Shown here: piece by piece, positions 17,068 to 26,148 of the stretch
Numbering within the stretch: position 1 is the first letter of the stretch
Layout of the letters: each line of letters opens with the position of its first letter
DNA from: Epilithonimonas tenax DSM 16811
GTDB taxonomy: Bacteria > Bacteroidota > Bacteroidia > Flavobacteriales > Weeksellaceae
Direction of reading: 5' to 3'
Assembly: GCF_000428485.1 (NCBI RefSeq)
Contig: NZ_AUAA01000013.1
Coordinates: 19,957-83,956 of the forward strand
DNA length: 64,000 nucleotides
The notes under the pieces: generated by a model
Databases searched by the model: none
Told to the model about the DNA's origin: nothing
Seen by the model: the letters and a program-made list of their open reading frames with translations, nothing else
Made by a program: the position numbers and the translations under genes

Positions 17068-18069
17068 TTAAGTATTTTCCACGGTGTGTTTGTCCGGCTG
17101 GGCAATATTGTTGCCGATCCATTCTACTTTTTTAACAAATTGGTATTGGCGGACAGGGCAGTTCTTGATCTGACAAATAGCGCAGGATATCGGTTTGCAG
17201 TCATCCATATGGAAATTGAATTCTACAGATCTATCGGTGTTGCCAGCGATCAATTTGATCACTTGCTCCATCTCTTCGTGAGCGGTTCTCAACTCGAAAT
17301 ACCAAGGTAAAGTGATGTGCGCGTCGATGTGAAGGCGGCTTCCAAATTGCTGGATCTTCATGTTGTGGATGTCTATCCATTCTGGTTTTCTGTTGCTGTT
17401 AAGAAATGTGGCAAGATTTCCCAGCATTTTCGGATCTGCCTCATCCATAATCCCACTGAGAGAATGGCGGACGATCTTGTAACCAACCGTGATGATGTAA
17501 ACGCCAAAGATCAAAGCCACTACAGAATCTATCCAAACGATCTTTGTGAAATAAACCAATATTAAACTGATGACAACACCCAAAGTCGTAAATGTATCCG
17601 ACTGCAAATGTTTTCCTGAAGAAATCAAAACCACAGAATTCTGCCTTTTCCCTTTCTGAATGGAAATGTATCCCAAAACATAATTCGCAATGGCTGTTGC
17701 TGCCACGATCCAAATTCCCCAATCCACTTTGCTGATGACCTTTCCGGTGATCAAACTGTTGCAGCCTTCATAGATGATCATAATCCCGGCGATGCAGATC
17801 AAAGAGCCTTCTATGGCCGAGGTTACAAATTCTACTTTTCCGTGACCGTAAGGATGATTTTCGTCTCGCGGTTTCGCAGCTAGATATAAGGCGTAAAGTC
17901 CCATAAATGCGCTGATGACATTCACGATGCTTTCCATCGCATCTGAAAAAACCGAATCTGAATTGGTCAATTTCCACGCTACGATTTTTCCGACAAAAAG
18001 GACGATGCCTACCGCGGCGATCCATTTTTGAAAGGTAATATTGGCGTTTTGTTCTTTGCTTTTTTCCAT
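17068..18069 (-). CDS. Cation diffusion facilitator family transporter
   Basis: A 333-residue CDF antiporter with six membrane helices in the first ~210 residues (DSVFSDAMESIVNVISAF, HPYGHGKVEFV, KIVWIDSVVALIFGVYI) and a cytoplasmic ferredoxin-like C-terminal domain (LHIDAHITLPWYFELRTAH). It exports divalent cations such as Zn, Fe, Mn or Cd; the S-D-A-x-E pattern of helix 2 is not the classic Zn H-S-x-x-D, so the metal is uncertain. The tail after the domain is cysteine-rich (DCKPISCAICQIKNC). It follows asd but a terminator lies between them. Confidence 0.9.
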   Translation of the reverse strand: MEKSKEQNANITFQKWIAAVGIVLFVGKIVAWKLTNSDSVFSDAMESIVNVISAFMGLYALYLAAKPRDENHPYGHGKVEFVTSAIEGSLICIAGIMIIYEGCNSLITGKVISKVDWGIWIVAATAIANYVLGYISIQKGKRQNSVVLISSGKHLQSDTFTTLGVVISLILVYFTKIVWIDSVVALIFGVYIITVGYKIVRHSLSGIMDEADPKMLGNLATFLNSNRKPEWIDIHNMKIQQFGSRLHIDAHITLPWYFELRTAHEEMEQVIKLIAGNTDRSVEFNFHMDDCKPISCAICQIKNCPVRQYQFVKKVEWIGNNIAQPDKHTVENT

Positions 18070-18073
18070 TGCT

Positions 18074-18108
18074 AAAAAAAGAATCTTCGAGGTTTTCGAA
18101 GATTCTTT
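18074..18108 (-). terminator. Terminator after asd
   Basis: AAAGAATCTTCGA (18078-18090) pairs perfectly with TCGAAGATTCTTT (18096-18108); read on the minus strand it is followed by seven T residues. It lies just 5' of the CDF gene. Confidence 0.85.
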
Positions 18109-18121
18109 GATTTTTGTTAGT

Positions 18122-19111
18122 TTATACTAAGTTGTTTGCTACCAGATATTCTGCGATCTGAACTGCATTGGTAGCAGCGCCCTTTCGCAGATTGTCTGCC
18201 ACGATCCAGAGGTTGAGCGTTTTCGGTTGGGAGAGATCTCGTCTGATTCTTCCTACAAACACGTCGTCTTTCCCTTCGGAGTGCAAAGGCATTGGGTAGT
18301 GGTTGTTTTTTACATCGTCCTGAAGTGTTACGCCAGGTGTTTCGGAAAGAATTTTTCTGACTTCATCCAGATCAAATTCATTTTCGAATTCGATATTCAC
18401 GCTTTCACTATGTCCACCTTGTACGGGAACTCTTACAGCTGTTGCTGTCAGATTGAAAGTGTCATCGCCCATAATTTTCTTAGGCTCTTTCATCAATTTG
18501 ATTTCCTCCTTTGTGTAATCATCATCCGAGAAAACATCACAATGCGGCAAAGCATTTTTGAAGATTTGATAAGGATAAACTTTCTCAGGACTTTCGCCTT
18601 TGATTTCAGAATTTAATTGATCTACAGCTGCTTTACCGGTTCCGGTTACGGATTGATAAGTAGAAACGACCACTCTTTTGATGTCGTATTTAATATTCAA
18701 AGGGTGAAGAACCATTACCAATTGAATTGTTGAACAATTGGGATTGGCGATGATTTTGTCTTCCTTAGTCAAAATATTGGCATTGATTTCTGGAACGACT
18801 AATTTCTTAGTAGGATCCATTCTCCAGGCTGAAGAATTGTCGATAACAACTGTTCCGACCTCAGCAAATTTAGGGGCAAATTCCAATGAAGTATCGCCAC
18901 CAGCAGAAAAGATGGCGATCTCGGGTTTGGCTGCAATAGCGTCGTCCATGCTAACGATAGTGAATTCCTTGTCCTTAAACTTGACCTTGTTGCCAACAGA
19001 TCTCTCTGATGCCACGGGAATTAATTCGGTAATCGGAAGATTTCTCTCTTCCAGAACTCTCAGCATAACTTGTCCAACCATTCCGGTTGCGCCTACTACA
19101 GCTACTTTCAT
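18122..19111 (-). CDS. asd: Aspartate-semialdehyde dehydrogenase
   Basis: A 329-residue NADP-dependent enzyme reducing aspartyl phosphate to the semialdehyde, the branch point to diaminopimelate, lysine, threonine and methionine. Visible: the N-terminal Rossmann loop VVGATGMVGQ, the active-site NPNCSTIQ with Cys126, the TYQSVTGTGKAA segment, and the catalytic histidine region RVPVQGGHSESV. Length is normal for the family. It feeds both lysA and the cell-wall precursor step catalysed by MurE in this window. Confidence 0.95.
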   Translation of the reverse strand: MKVAVVGATGMVGQVMLRVLEERNLPITELIPVASERSVGNKVKFKDKEFTIVSMDDAIAAKPEIAIFSAGGDTSLEFAPKFAEVGTVVIDNSSAWRMDPTKKLVVPEINANILTKEDKIIANPNCSTIQLVMVLHPLNIKYDIKRVVVSTYQSVTGTGKAAVDQLNSEIKGESPEKVYPYQIFKNALPHCDVFSDDDYTKEEIKLMKEPKKIMGDDTFNLTATAVRVPVQGGHSESVNIEFENEFDLDEVRKILSETPGVTLQDDVKNNHYPMPLHSEGKDDVFVGRIRRDLSQPKTLNLWIVADNLRKGAATNAVQIAEYLVANNLV

Positions 19112-19189
19112 TTTTTATAATTGATTAATGATTAATGATAATCGATAAGTTTGTGTTTTATTAAATCAAATATTTTCGATTTTAATGAC

Positions 19190-19621
19190 TTAAGCGCCGA
19201 AAACTCTTGCCCAAGGGAAAGCGAACACGAAAAGAGCGATTGCTACCAATCCTAAAGACATTAGGCGTATTGTTAATTTGTCATCGGTTTTTAACTTCTT
19301 GTTGACGATGGTCATGAGCACTGCTGCGATCAGCATAGAGAAAGGGTGCTCTACATAGGTAAACCTAAGATCTGCATTTTTCATCACTGAGGCCATATCC
19401 AGACCTTTTGTAATGTTGGTGATCAACATTGTGATGCCTATCAAAAACTGAACGTGAAAGAAGATCATTGTAAACAATGTGACTTTACGTAAAGCCTTTG
19501 TAATGTTACCGCTGTAGGTAAACATTGTTACCAGCAAAAGGATTAAAAATGCAGCTACCAAAGCTAGTTCCAGATAAGCGAAACCTTTGTGAGCGTTCAA
19601 AAGAATGTTGTAAACTTCCAT
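19190..19621 (-). CDS. Four-helix membrane protein (often labelled cytochrome b-like)
   Basis: A 143-residue protein with four hydrophobic helices at about 12-33, 45-65, 90-107 and 118-138. Histidines lie at or near helix ends (NAHKGFAYL, FFHVQFLIG, VEHPFSML), which is why such proteins are sometimes called cytochrome b-like; heme binding is not established. The start at 19621 is preferred over 19642 because the TATCTTTG promoter box covers 19640-19647, overlapping the upstream ATG. Function unknown. Confidence 0.6.
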   Translation of the reverse strand: MEVYNILLNAHKGFAYLELALVAAFLILLLVTMFTYSGNITKALRKVTLFTMIFFHVQFLIGITMLITNITKGLDMASVMKNADLRFTYVEHPFSMLIAAVLMTIVNKKLKTDDKLTIRLMSLGLVAIALFVFAFPWARVFGA

Positions 19622-19639
19622 ATTCAGATTTTTGAATGA

Positions 19640-19647
19640 CAAAGATA
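19640..19647 (-). promoter_or_regulatory. -7 box (TATCTTTG) for the four-helix protein gene
   Basis: Exact TAnnTTTG, 18 bases before the ATG at 19621. It overlaps the alternative ATG at 19642 and so decides the start. Confidence 0.55.
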
Positions 19648-19676
19648 AAAAAATCCCGACAGATAGCCGGGATTTT
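19647..19676 (-). terminator. Terminator after the TonB-dependent receptor gene
   Basis: AAAATCCCG (19650-19658) pairs with CGGGATTTT (19668-19676); on the minus strand a seven-T run follows. Confidence 0.85.
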
Positions 19677-19700
19677 GTGGTTTATAAAATCTAAATGTTT

Positions 19701-22427
19701 TTAGAAGTTGAAAGATAATGTGGCCGCCCATGTTCTACCGTATCCGAAGTAGACTTGGTTGGAAGTATCCAATCCTTTATAAAAATTAGAAGAATTATTG
19801 ATGTACGCATCATATTTTTGCTGCGCTGTTGTGGTAACACCTCCTGCCGTTGTAGTTGTAAAATCAGTCAATTGTTTTACGTGGTTATTGGTATTAGATT
19901 CCGCAATATACACTTTGTTCAAAATGTTGTAAACGTTACCTCTTAGCGTAAAGAACTGTTTAGGGTTATTCAATTTGATTTTAAAAGTTAAACCAAGATC
20001 TACTAATCCGAAAGTAGGCAGTTCCAATGAACCTAATTTCTGGGCCGCTTCCGTTTGGAAGTTAATAGGATTGATGTTTGCGTACAATCTGCTCACAGCT
20101 CTGTATGTTCCATCAAAAGAGATCCAATCTGTAGGTTTGATAACAATACCTCCGGCCAATGTTCTGTGTGCTGATCCTCCTACTTTTACTTTGTCCAGGT
20201 ACAATGTTGTGTTGGCGCTTGCCGCACCTGGTGTATTAATAGGCTGGTTGCTCTCGTCAAATGTATTACTTGTAGCATTTCCTTTGTAGAAATAGTCTCC
20301 TAAAGAAGCCATTGCTGTAAATGACAAATACTTATTGACAGTTGCCATTGCTTCTAATTCGATACCTTGGTGGATTTCTTCTACACCTTGGATGTTAGCA
20401 TATGCATTGGTGATGATGTCATTTGTCGTTGCTGGGTTACCATCTAAATCAATCTGTAAACCACCTCTTCTGATAAATCGATCTTTCCAAGATGTTCTGT
20501 AAATGTTAACATTGGCTGTCAAGAAAGAAGCTCTAAAACCGTATCCAGCTTCCAGACCAAATATTTTCTCGTTGGTTAGATTTGGATTTAAGTAGTTTTT
20601 GTTATTAGGATAAACTGCATTTAAGAATGGTTGTTTGGAGTAGTATCCACTGTTTACAAATACGTTGTGCTGATCATCGATGTTGTAATTGATCCCACCT
20701 TTAACATTGTATCCGAAAATATCTTTGAATCCTGTTTTGGTATTAAGTGCTGGGTTGGACGCTGTAGGCTGAGCCGTAATCACTGTATTGTTTACAGTAT
20801 AGTTGGTTCCTGCAATTTGCCCATTTAATAATGTTCTGCCATCTAAGATAAAATGATCTATTCTCTGGAAACTTTGGTTCGAAATGGCACCCTGTACATA
20901 AGCGGATAGTTTGTCATTAGAATATTCTAATTGTCCAAAACCGCCATACCACAATACTTCGCCATCGTTGTTATAAGCAACCATGTCACTTTCGTTATTT
21001 AATTTTCCACCGAAAGGGTTCCAGTTTGGTTTTGGATCAAACGAATTGGTGATCACCCTTGGCGAAGGTGTGAAAACGTTTGTTGCAGAAGTCGTGTTAA
21101 AATTTTGGTTGGTTATATCTTTGTAGCCATTTGCACCATAGAAATCAGAAACAACCTGATAGTGATAGCCGTAATAGTAACGGTCATCTGTACCAATGGT
21201 AAAGTTCAAATGATCATTAATCTTATGATTAAAACTAATGATTGTTCCAAACCAGTTGTGTGAGTTGATGGAAGATCTTCTTACCAATGTGTTTCTTGCT
21301 CCAGCCGTGTTTGCGTTTATTCCTGCATTAGCTGCAAACAGACCGTCAAAATTGATGAGGCCATCTGCTGTTCTTGGGAAAGCATTAAGATTGCTATAAG
21401 TCGTATTACCCACTTTTACAGTGCCTAGGTCTCCTGTACCACCACCTCTACCAAAAGATGCATAGAACACAGAGTTCAACTTAGATTTTTCACTCATTTT
21501 CCAATCCCAGTTTAAGGACATTACTGGCTTGTGGTAATAGTTAACCCTGTTCGAAAATTCCTCTCCATTTCTATAACCCCAATCAGAATTATATTTGATG
21601 TTAGGTGTTCCGTCTTTATCAGTATTGTTTAAAACAGAATTTGCAATTGAAATATAACTTGATCTCTGGTTGTGCCATTGTGGTGCCCCAGTAATGGTAA
21701 ATTGGAAATCGTGCTTACCGCCTGGTTTTTGATAACCTAATGCAAAATAGTAGTTGTATCCTTCGAATTCAGTTCCATTCGCATACATAGATCCGGCAGT
21801 TCTGCTGAGTAAGAATGAAGATGCCCATCCTTTTTCAGATTTGCCACTATTGTAAGCAAAAAGAGATTTGTGGTAGTCATCATTACCAACACCCACAGAT
21901 ACTACAGCGCCTTGTTTTTTGTCGGCAGCTCTTGTCAGAATATTAACCGTGCCTCCTACAGATGCAATGGCAAGCTTGGAAGAACCCAAACCTCTTTGTA
22001 CCTGCATAGAAGAAGTGACGTCAGAAAGTCCAAGCCAGTTACTCCAATAAACAGCACCGTTCTCCATATCGTTTACAGGCATACCATTCACCATTACAGC
22101 GATGTTTTCCTGTTCAAAACCACGGATTTTCATTTTTGAATCTCCAAAACCACCACCTGCTTTTGTGGCATAAACTGAAGGTGTTGTATTAAGGATCTCA
22201 GGGAATTCTTGATTCCCAAGTCTTTCTTGAATCTGTGCTTCTTTGATCGTAGAAACTGCAACAGGCGTTTTTCTGTCTTTTGCGATGTCAGCAACGCCGG
22301 TCAAAACGACTTCATCGATATTTGTGTCTTTGCTAAGTGTATCTTGAGTAGATTGTGCGAAGTAAAAACTTGCTGTACTCATCGTCAGCATAAGGACTAA
22401 TGCCGGTTTTTTCGATAACATTTTCAT
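19701..22427 (-). CDS. TonB-dependent outer-membrane receptor
   Basis: A 908-residue receptor. A signal peptide (ending near SFYFAQ) is followed by a TonB-box-like segment (NIDEVVLTG, ~36-45), a plug domain (~55-170 with KMKIRGFEQENIAVMVNGMP and SVGGTVNILTR) and a 22-strand barrel ending in LSFNF. It lacks the carboxypeptidase-like N-terminal extension of SusC proteins, and there is no SusD gene next to it, so it is more like the FecA/CirA class for siderophores, cobalamin or small ligands. The ligand cannot be inferred. Monocistronic. Confidence 0.88.
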   Translation of the reverse strand: MKMLSKKPALVLMLTMSTASFYFAQSTQDTLSKDTNIDEVVLTGVADIAKDRKTPVAVSTIKEAQIQERLGNQEFPEILNTTPSVYATKAGGGFGDSKMKIRGFEQENIAVMVNGMPVNDMENGAVYWSNWLGLSDVTSSMQVQRGLGSSKLAIASVGGTVNILTRAADKKQGAVVSVGVGNDDYHKSLFAYNSGKSEKGWASSFLLSRTAGSMYANGTEFEGYNYYFALGYQKPGGKHDFQFTITGAPQWHNQRSSYISIANSVLNNTDKDGTPNIKYNSDWGYRNGEEFSNRVNYYHKPVMSLNWDWKMSEKSKLNSVFYASFGRGGGTGDLGTVKVGNTTYSNLNAFPRTADGLINFDGLFAANAGINANTAGARNTLVRRSSINSHNWFGTIISFNHKINDHLNFTIGTDDRYYYGYHYQVVSDFYGANGYKDITNQNFNTTSATNVFTPSPRVITNSFDPKPNWNPFGGKLNNESDMVAYNNDGEVLWYGGFGQLEYSNDKLSAYVQGAISNQSFQRIDHFILDGRTLLNGQIAGTNYTVNNTVITAQPTASNPALNTKTGFKDIFGYNVKGGINYNIDDQHNVFVNSGYYSKQPFLNAVYPNNKNYLNPNLTNEKIFGLEAGYGFRASFLTANVNIYRTSWKDRFIRRGGLQIDLDGNPATTNDIITNAYANIQGVEEIHQGIELEAMATVNKYLSFTAMASLGDYFYKGNATSNTFDESNQPINTPGAASANTTLYLDKVKVGGSAHRTLAGGIVIKPTDWISFDGTYRAVSRLYANINPINFQTEAAQKLGSLELPTFGLVDLGLTFKIKLNNPKQFFTLRGNVYNILNKVYIAESNTNNHVKQLTDFTTTTAGGVTTTAQQKYDAYINNSSNFYKGLDTSNQVYFGYGRTWAATLSFNF

Positions 22428-22487
22428 TTCTTTAAGATTTATGCCGCAAAAGTCTTAAAAAAATCAATAGGTTCTGTTAATATAGTG

Positions 22488-23351
22488 TTAAATTTTTAAA
22501 GCCTTGAGACTCAGGTCGATATTGCTCGAAGAGTGGGTTAATGCGCCTGCTGAGATAAAATCTACACCGGTTTTTGCCACCGAATTTAACATATCACGGG
22601 TGATTCCGCCAGAAGCTTCTGTTTCTGATGTTCCATTGACGAGTTTTACGGCTTCGGTCATCATTTCCACTGGCATATTATCAAACATGATTCTGTCAGC
22701 ACCGGATTTTACGGCTTCCTTTACTTCTTCCAGATTTCTGGTTTCGACTTCTATCTTAAGTTTCAGTTTGTTTTTTTTGACATAATCTTTTGCCATTTTT
22801 ACGGCAGTAGTGATGCTTCCATTATAATCTACATGGTTGTCCTTTAGCATGATCATATCATAAAGTCCGTATCTGTGATTGGTTCCGCCGCCAATTGCAA
22901 CAGCCCATTTTTCGCAAACCCGGAAATTAGGCGTGGTTTTTCGGGTGTCGAGAAGTTTTGTTTTGGTTCCTAGTAATCGCGAGTCCCAATCGTGAGTCAT
23001 CGTGGCAATGCCGCTCATTCGCTGCATGCAATTAAGAACTAATCTTTCTGTTGATAAAATAGATCTTGCTTTTCCGGTAACGATAAAGGCGATGTCTCCT
23101 TTTTTTGCAGATTCTCCATCTTTAATGAAAGTTTCAACCGTAAGATTCTTATCAAAAGTTTTGAAGATGATTTCCGCCAATTCCACTCCCGCAAGGATGC
23201 AATTTTCTTTAACTAATAAATGTGCTTTCTGCTCCAGATCTTTCGGGATTGTGGAAAGTGTAGAATGGTCGCCACCTTGGATATCTTCTTCCAAAGCAGT
23301 TTGTATGAATTCTTTCAGGATTTTATCGCTTGCGTATTTTGGTCTTTTCAT
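22488..23351 (-). CDS. nadC: Nicotinate-nucleotide diphosphorylase (carboxylating)
   Basis: A 287-residue quinolinate phosphoribosyltransferase. Motifs: EEDIQGGDHST near the N-terminus, ERLVLNCMQRMSGIAT, the substrate-binding DTRKTTPNFR, the KDNH of MLKDNHVDYNG, EVETRNLEE, and the C-terminal ASGGITRDML. It converts quinolinate and PRPP to nicotinate mononucleotide. nadB lies two genes upstream on the same strand with yhcG between; no nadA is in the window. Its ATG overlaps the TGA that would end an intact yhcG, suggesting past translational coupling. Confidence 0.95.
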   Translation of the reverse strand: MKRPKYASDKILKEFIQTALEEDIQGGDHSTLSTIPKDLEQKAHLLVKENCILAGVELAEIIFKTFDKNLTVETFIKDGESAKKGDIAFIVTGKARSILSTERLVLNCMQRMSGIATMTHDWDSRLLGTKTKLLDTRKTTPNFRVCEKWAVAIGGGTNHRYGLYDMIMLKDNHVDYNGSITTAVKMAKDYVKKNKLKLKIEVETRNLEEVKEAVKSGADRIMFDNMPVEMMTEAVKLVNGTSETEASGGITRDMLNSVAKTGVDFISAGALTHSSSNIDLSLKALKI

Positions 23352-24493
23352 TTTGTGTTGCTATTTTTATTAAGTTCATTTTCAATTTCTTCGATGCTTG
23401 GCAGGGAAAATTTATAGTTATCGGGTAAAATTTTTCTTAATTAATAGGAAGAGATTCCCAAAGGTTTGTGCAAATCTGTCAAAGAATATTCTGCAATGAT
23501 GTCATCTTTCGTTTTACAAATAATCAATCCAACTGTAGCATTGTCATTTTCGTCACGCAATTGCTTATCAACAGAGGTTACGTAAAAATTGAGTTTTCCT
23601 GCGTGTTCTGGTTCGAACTCTCCCGATTTCAGTTCGATGACAACGTATCTTTTTAATTTAATATGATAGAAAAGTAAATCTAAGAAAAAACTTTGGTTCC
23701 CGACTTTCATTTCTACCTGTTTTCCAACGAATACAAAACCATTTCCCAGCTCAATTAAGAATTTCTGAATATGATCAATCAAAGCATTTTCCAGTTCCCG
23801 CTCTTTGAAGTTTTCACTTATATTAAGAAAATCAAAAATATAAGGGTCTTTCAAAGTTTGTTTTACGAGTTCGCTATCGTAGTCAGGAAGGGTTTTAGAA
23901 AAATTGGTAATTGCTTTTCCTTGGGATTGGTAGAGGTTTCTAGAAATCATATTCAAAAGAACCGCTCTGCTCCAACCGTTTTCTATGGTTTTATTAATGT
24001 AAAATAACGCTTCTGAGACATTTTTACATTTTGTGAAAATCTGAATATGATGACCCCGAGGAATTAAAAAAAGTTTCTGAGGGAATTCGTTACCAACTTG
24101 GTGTCGATTTGTGTTATTTTCGATTTTTTCTAATCCTCCACCAACTTGGTGGAGATTTGAGTTATCATCAATTTTGAATTCGCCAACAAGTTGTTGGCTT
24201 TTTGTAATGTTTTGATTATAAAATAAATAGAATGATTTTATATATTTTATATTGGATAATGAAAAGCCTTTTATCTCAGGGAATTCAGTCAGCAGGTCAT
24301 TACTTAATTGTTTCAGGAATCCCGAACCGTAAGTATTCTCAAAACTCCTTTCAGAGATTTCCTTTCCCAAATCCCAATACATCTCTATCAAAGCAGAATT
24401 CACCTGAATGGCCGCTTTGATTTGACTCTGCTGGATTTTCTGTTTCAAATCTGAAATCCAACGGAAGTATTGTTCATTGTTCTCTCTAAGCAT
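23348..24493 (-). pseudogene. YhcG/DUF1016-family PD-(D/E)XK nuclease, truncated by an in-frame stop
   Basis: The open frame encodes 350 residues (24493 to the TAA at 23441). An N-terminal DUF1016 helical domain (residues 1-85) is followed by a variable segment with tandem HQVG words, then a PD-(D/E)XK nuclease domain: Asp272 (FFLDLLFYH) and Glu287-x-Lys289 (VVIELKSG). After the TAA the same frame continues for 30 codons, including LPSIEEIENEL, a typical YhcG C-terminal end, and stops at a TGA overlapping the nadC ATG. An ancestral gene of 381 codons has therefore gained a stop. The catalytic residues are intact, so the shortened protein could still work. YhcG proteins are linked to mobile or defence loci; here the gene sits 7 bases after nadB. 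Confidence 0.7.
24093..24200 (-). repeat. Tandem micro-repeats inside yhcG
   Basis: CCAACTTGGTG words recur at 24093 and 24141, 48 bases apart, with a related CCAAC word at 24183. They give HQVG-type repeats in the protein linker between helical and nuclease domains. The first two are 16 codons apart, so the reading frame is kept. Confidence 0.55.
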
Positions 24494-24500
24494 ATTTCAA

Positions 24501-26096
24501 TTACTCATTAATCAAAAGCGGTTTCGTAGCCAAGTCCTTATTATAAAACGCACCTTTATTCTCTTTCATTTCCAAAGATTGCTTGATAATCAAATAAGAC
24601 ACATTCACAAGATTCCTTAATTCCGAAAGTTGTGGCGAAAGGATGGAGTAATTGTAAAGTTCTGTCACAGCTTCGTAGATTTCGCGCTGTTTTTTCTTGG
24701 CCAATTCTAATCTTGCATTGCTTCTTACGATGGCAACCAAATCGCTCATCATCTCCTGAAGTTGCTTTCTGAGGTATGTTACGAGAACCATTTCGTCCAT
24801 CATTTTCATTCCCTCTTCATTCCATTCCGGAACTGCTTTCAAATCATCAAAATTGAAATCATTTTCTTTCAAAAGTTCCACCGTTTTCATCGCCGCGTTG
24901 TGACCGAAAACCAAACCTTCTAATAAGGAATTGGATGCCAAACGATTCGCGCCATGAAGTCCGGAATTGGTGCATTCTCCCACCGCAAAAAGATTTTTGA
25001 TAGATGATTGTCCTTCTTTATCAGTATCAATTCCGCCCATTAGGTAATGACAAGCCGGAACCACGGGAATCAATTCTTTCATTGGATCAATGCCTTCATC
25101 CAAACATTTTTGGTAGATATTTGGAAAATGGTGAATGAATTTTTCTTTATCCATCGCTCGGCAATCCAAACCAACGTAATCGTCTCCAGATATTTTCAAT
25201 TCATTGTCAATTCCTCTTGCAACGATGTCGCGGGAAGCCAATTCCTCTCGTTCATCATATTTTTGCATAAAAGGTTTTCCGGATTTCGTTCTCAATTTTG
25301 CACCGTCGCCACGAACGGCTTCGGAAATCAAAAACAACATTCCGTCACGTTTGGAGTACATCGCTGTTGGATGAAATTGATAATACTGCATATTGGAAAC
25401 CTTGCCGTGTGCTCTGTGAACAAAGGCAATTCCGTCGCCGGTTGCAATGATTGGATTGGTCGTGTTTTTATAAACGTGGCCCGCGCCTCCGGTTGCAACC
25501 AAAGTGATTTTTGCAGTGATTTTTTTTATTTTTTTATTTTTTTCGTCAAGAACGTAAGCGCCGTAACAGTCCAGGTTTTCTTTATCGAATTTTTTCTCTG
25601 GCACGTGGTGTTGCGTAATCAAATCGATGACGTAATGATGCGCCAACATTTCGATATTCGGGGAGTTGTTGACGGTTTCCAGTAGTGCTCTTTCAATTTC
25701 GAAACCAGTGATGTCTTTGTGATGCACGATTCGGTTTTCTGTGTGTCCACCTTCTCTGCCAAGTGAATACTGGCCTTTTTCCTGATCGAATTTTGCACCC
25801 CATTCCACAATTTCATTGAATCTAAGTGGCGCTTCTTCCACAACCGTTCTCACGATTTCTGGGTCATTGATGTAATCGCCGGCCCTCAAAGTGTCGTCTA
25901 TATGTTTTTGAAAATTATCTTTGGAAAAATCCGTGACAACGGCCAATCCGCCTTGCGCATATTTGGTATTGCTTTCGTCCTCGTTTCCTTTGGTGACGAT
26001 AATGATCTTTGTTTCTGGCAACTGTTCAGAGATTTTGATGGCATAGGAAAGCCCTGAGATTCCGGAACCGATGACGAGAACGTCTGTTTTTATCAT
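24501..26096 (-). CDS. nadB: L-aspartate oxidase
   Basis: A 531-residue FAD enzyme. Features: N-terminal dinucleotide-binding VLVIGSGISGLSYA (residues ~5-18), the SNTKYAQGGLA loop, REGGHTENRIVHHKD, the second FAD-binding VATGGAGHVYKNTTNP, CHYLMGGIDTD, GECTNSGLHGANRLASNSLLE, and the C-terminal helical domain. It oxidises L-aspartate to iminoaspartate, first step of de novo NAD synthesis. nadA (quinolinate synthase) is not in the window. The gene leads a minus-strand unit nadB-yhcG-nadC. Confidence 0.95.
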   Translation of the reverse strand: MIKTDVLVIGSGISGLSYAIKISEQLPETKIIIVTKGNEDESNTKYAQGGLAVVTDFSKDNFQKHIDDTLRAGDYINDPEIVRTVVEEAPLRFNEIVEWGAKFDQEKGQYSLGREGGHTENRIVHHKDITGFEIERALLETVNNSPNIEMLAHHYVIDLITQHHVPEKKFDKENLDCYGAYVLDEKNKKIKKITAKITLVATGGAGHVYKNTTNPIIATGDGIAFVHRAHGKVSNMQYYQFHPTAMYSKRDGMLFLISEAVRGDGAKLRTKSGKPFMQKYDEREELASRDIVARGIDNELKISGDDYVGLDCRAMDKEKFIHHFPNIYQKCLDEGIDPMKELIPVVPACHYLMGGIDTDKEGQSSIKNLFAVGECTNSGLHGANRLASNSLLEGLVFGHNAAMKTVELLKENDFNFDDLKAVPEWNEEGMKMMDEMVLVTYLRKQLQEMMSDLVAIVRSNARLELAKKKQREIYEAVTELYNYSILSPQLSELRNLVNVSYLIIKQSLEMKENKGAFYNKDLATKPLLINE

Positions 26097-26148
26097 AAAT
26101 AAGAATTAATAATCCTCGGTGTAATTGAGGAAATTCAAAAGAATAAAG

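Noticed and set aside
23441..24493. Reading the YhcG gene as a mobile element in its own right
   Set aside because: No terminal inverted repeats, target duplications or transposase; only a nuclease-family gene in an operon.
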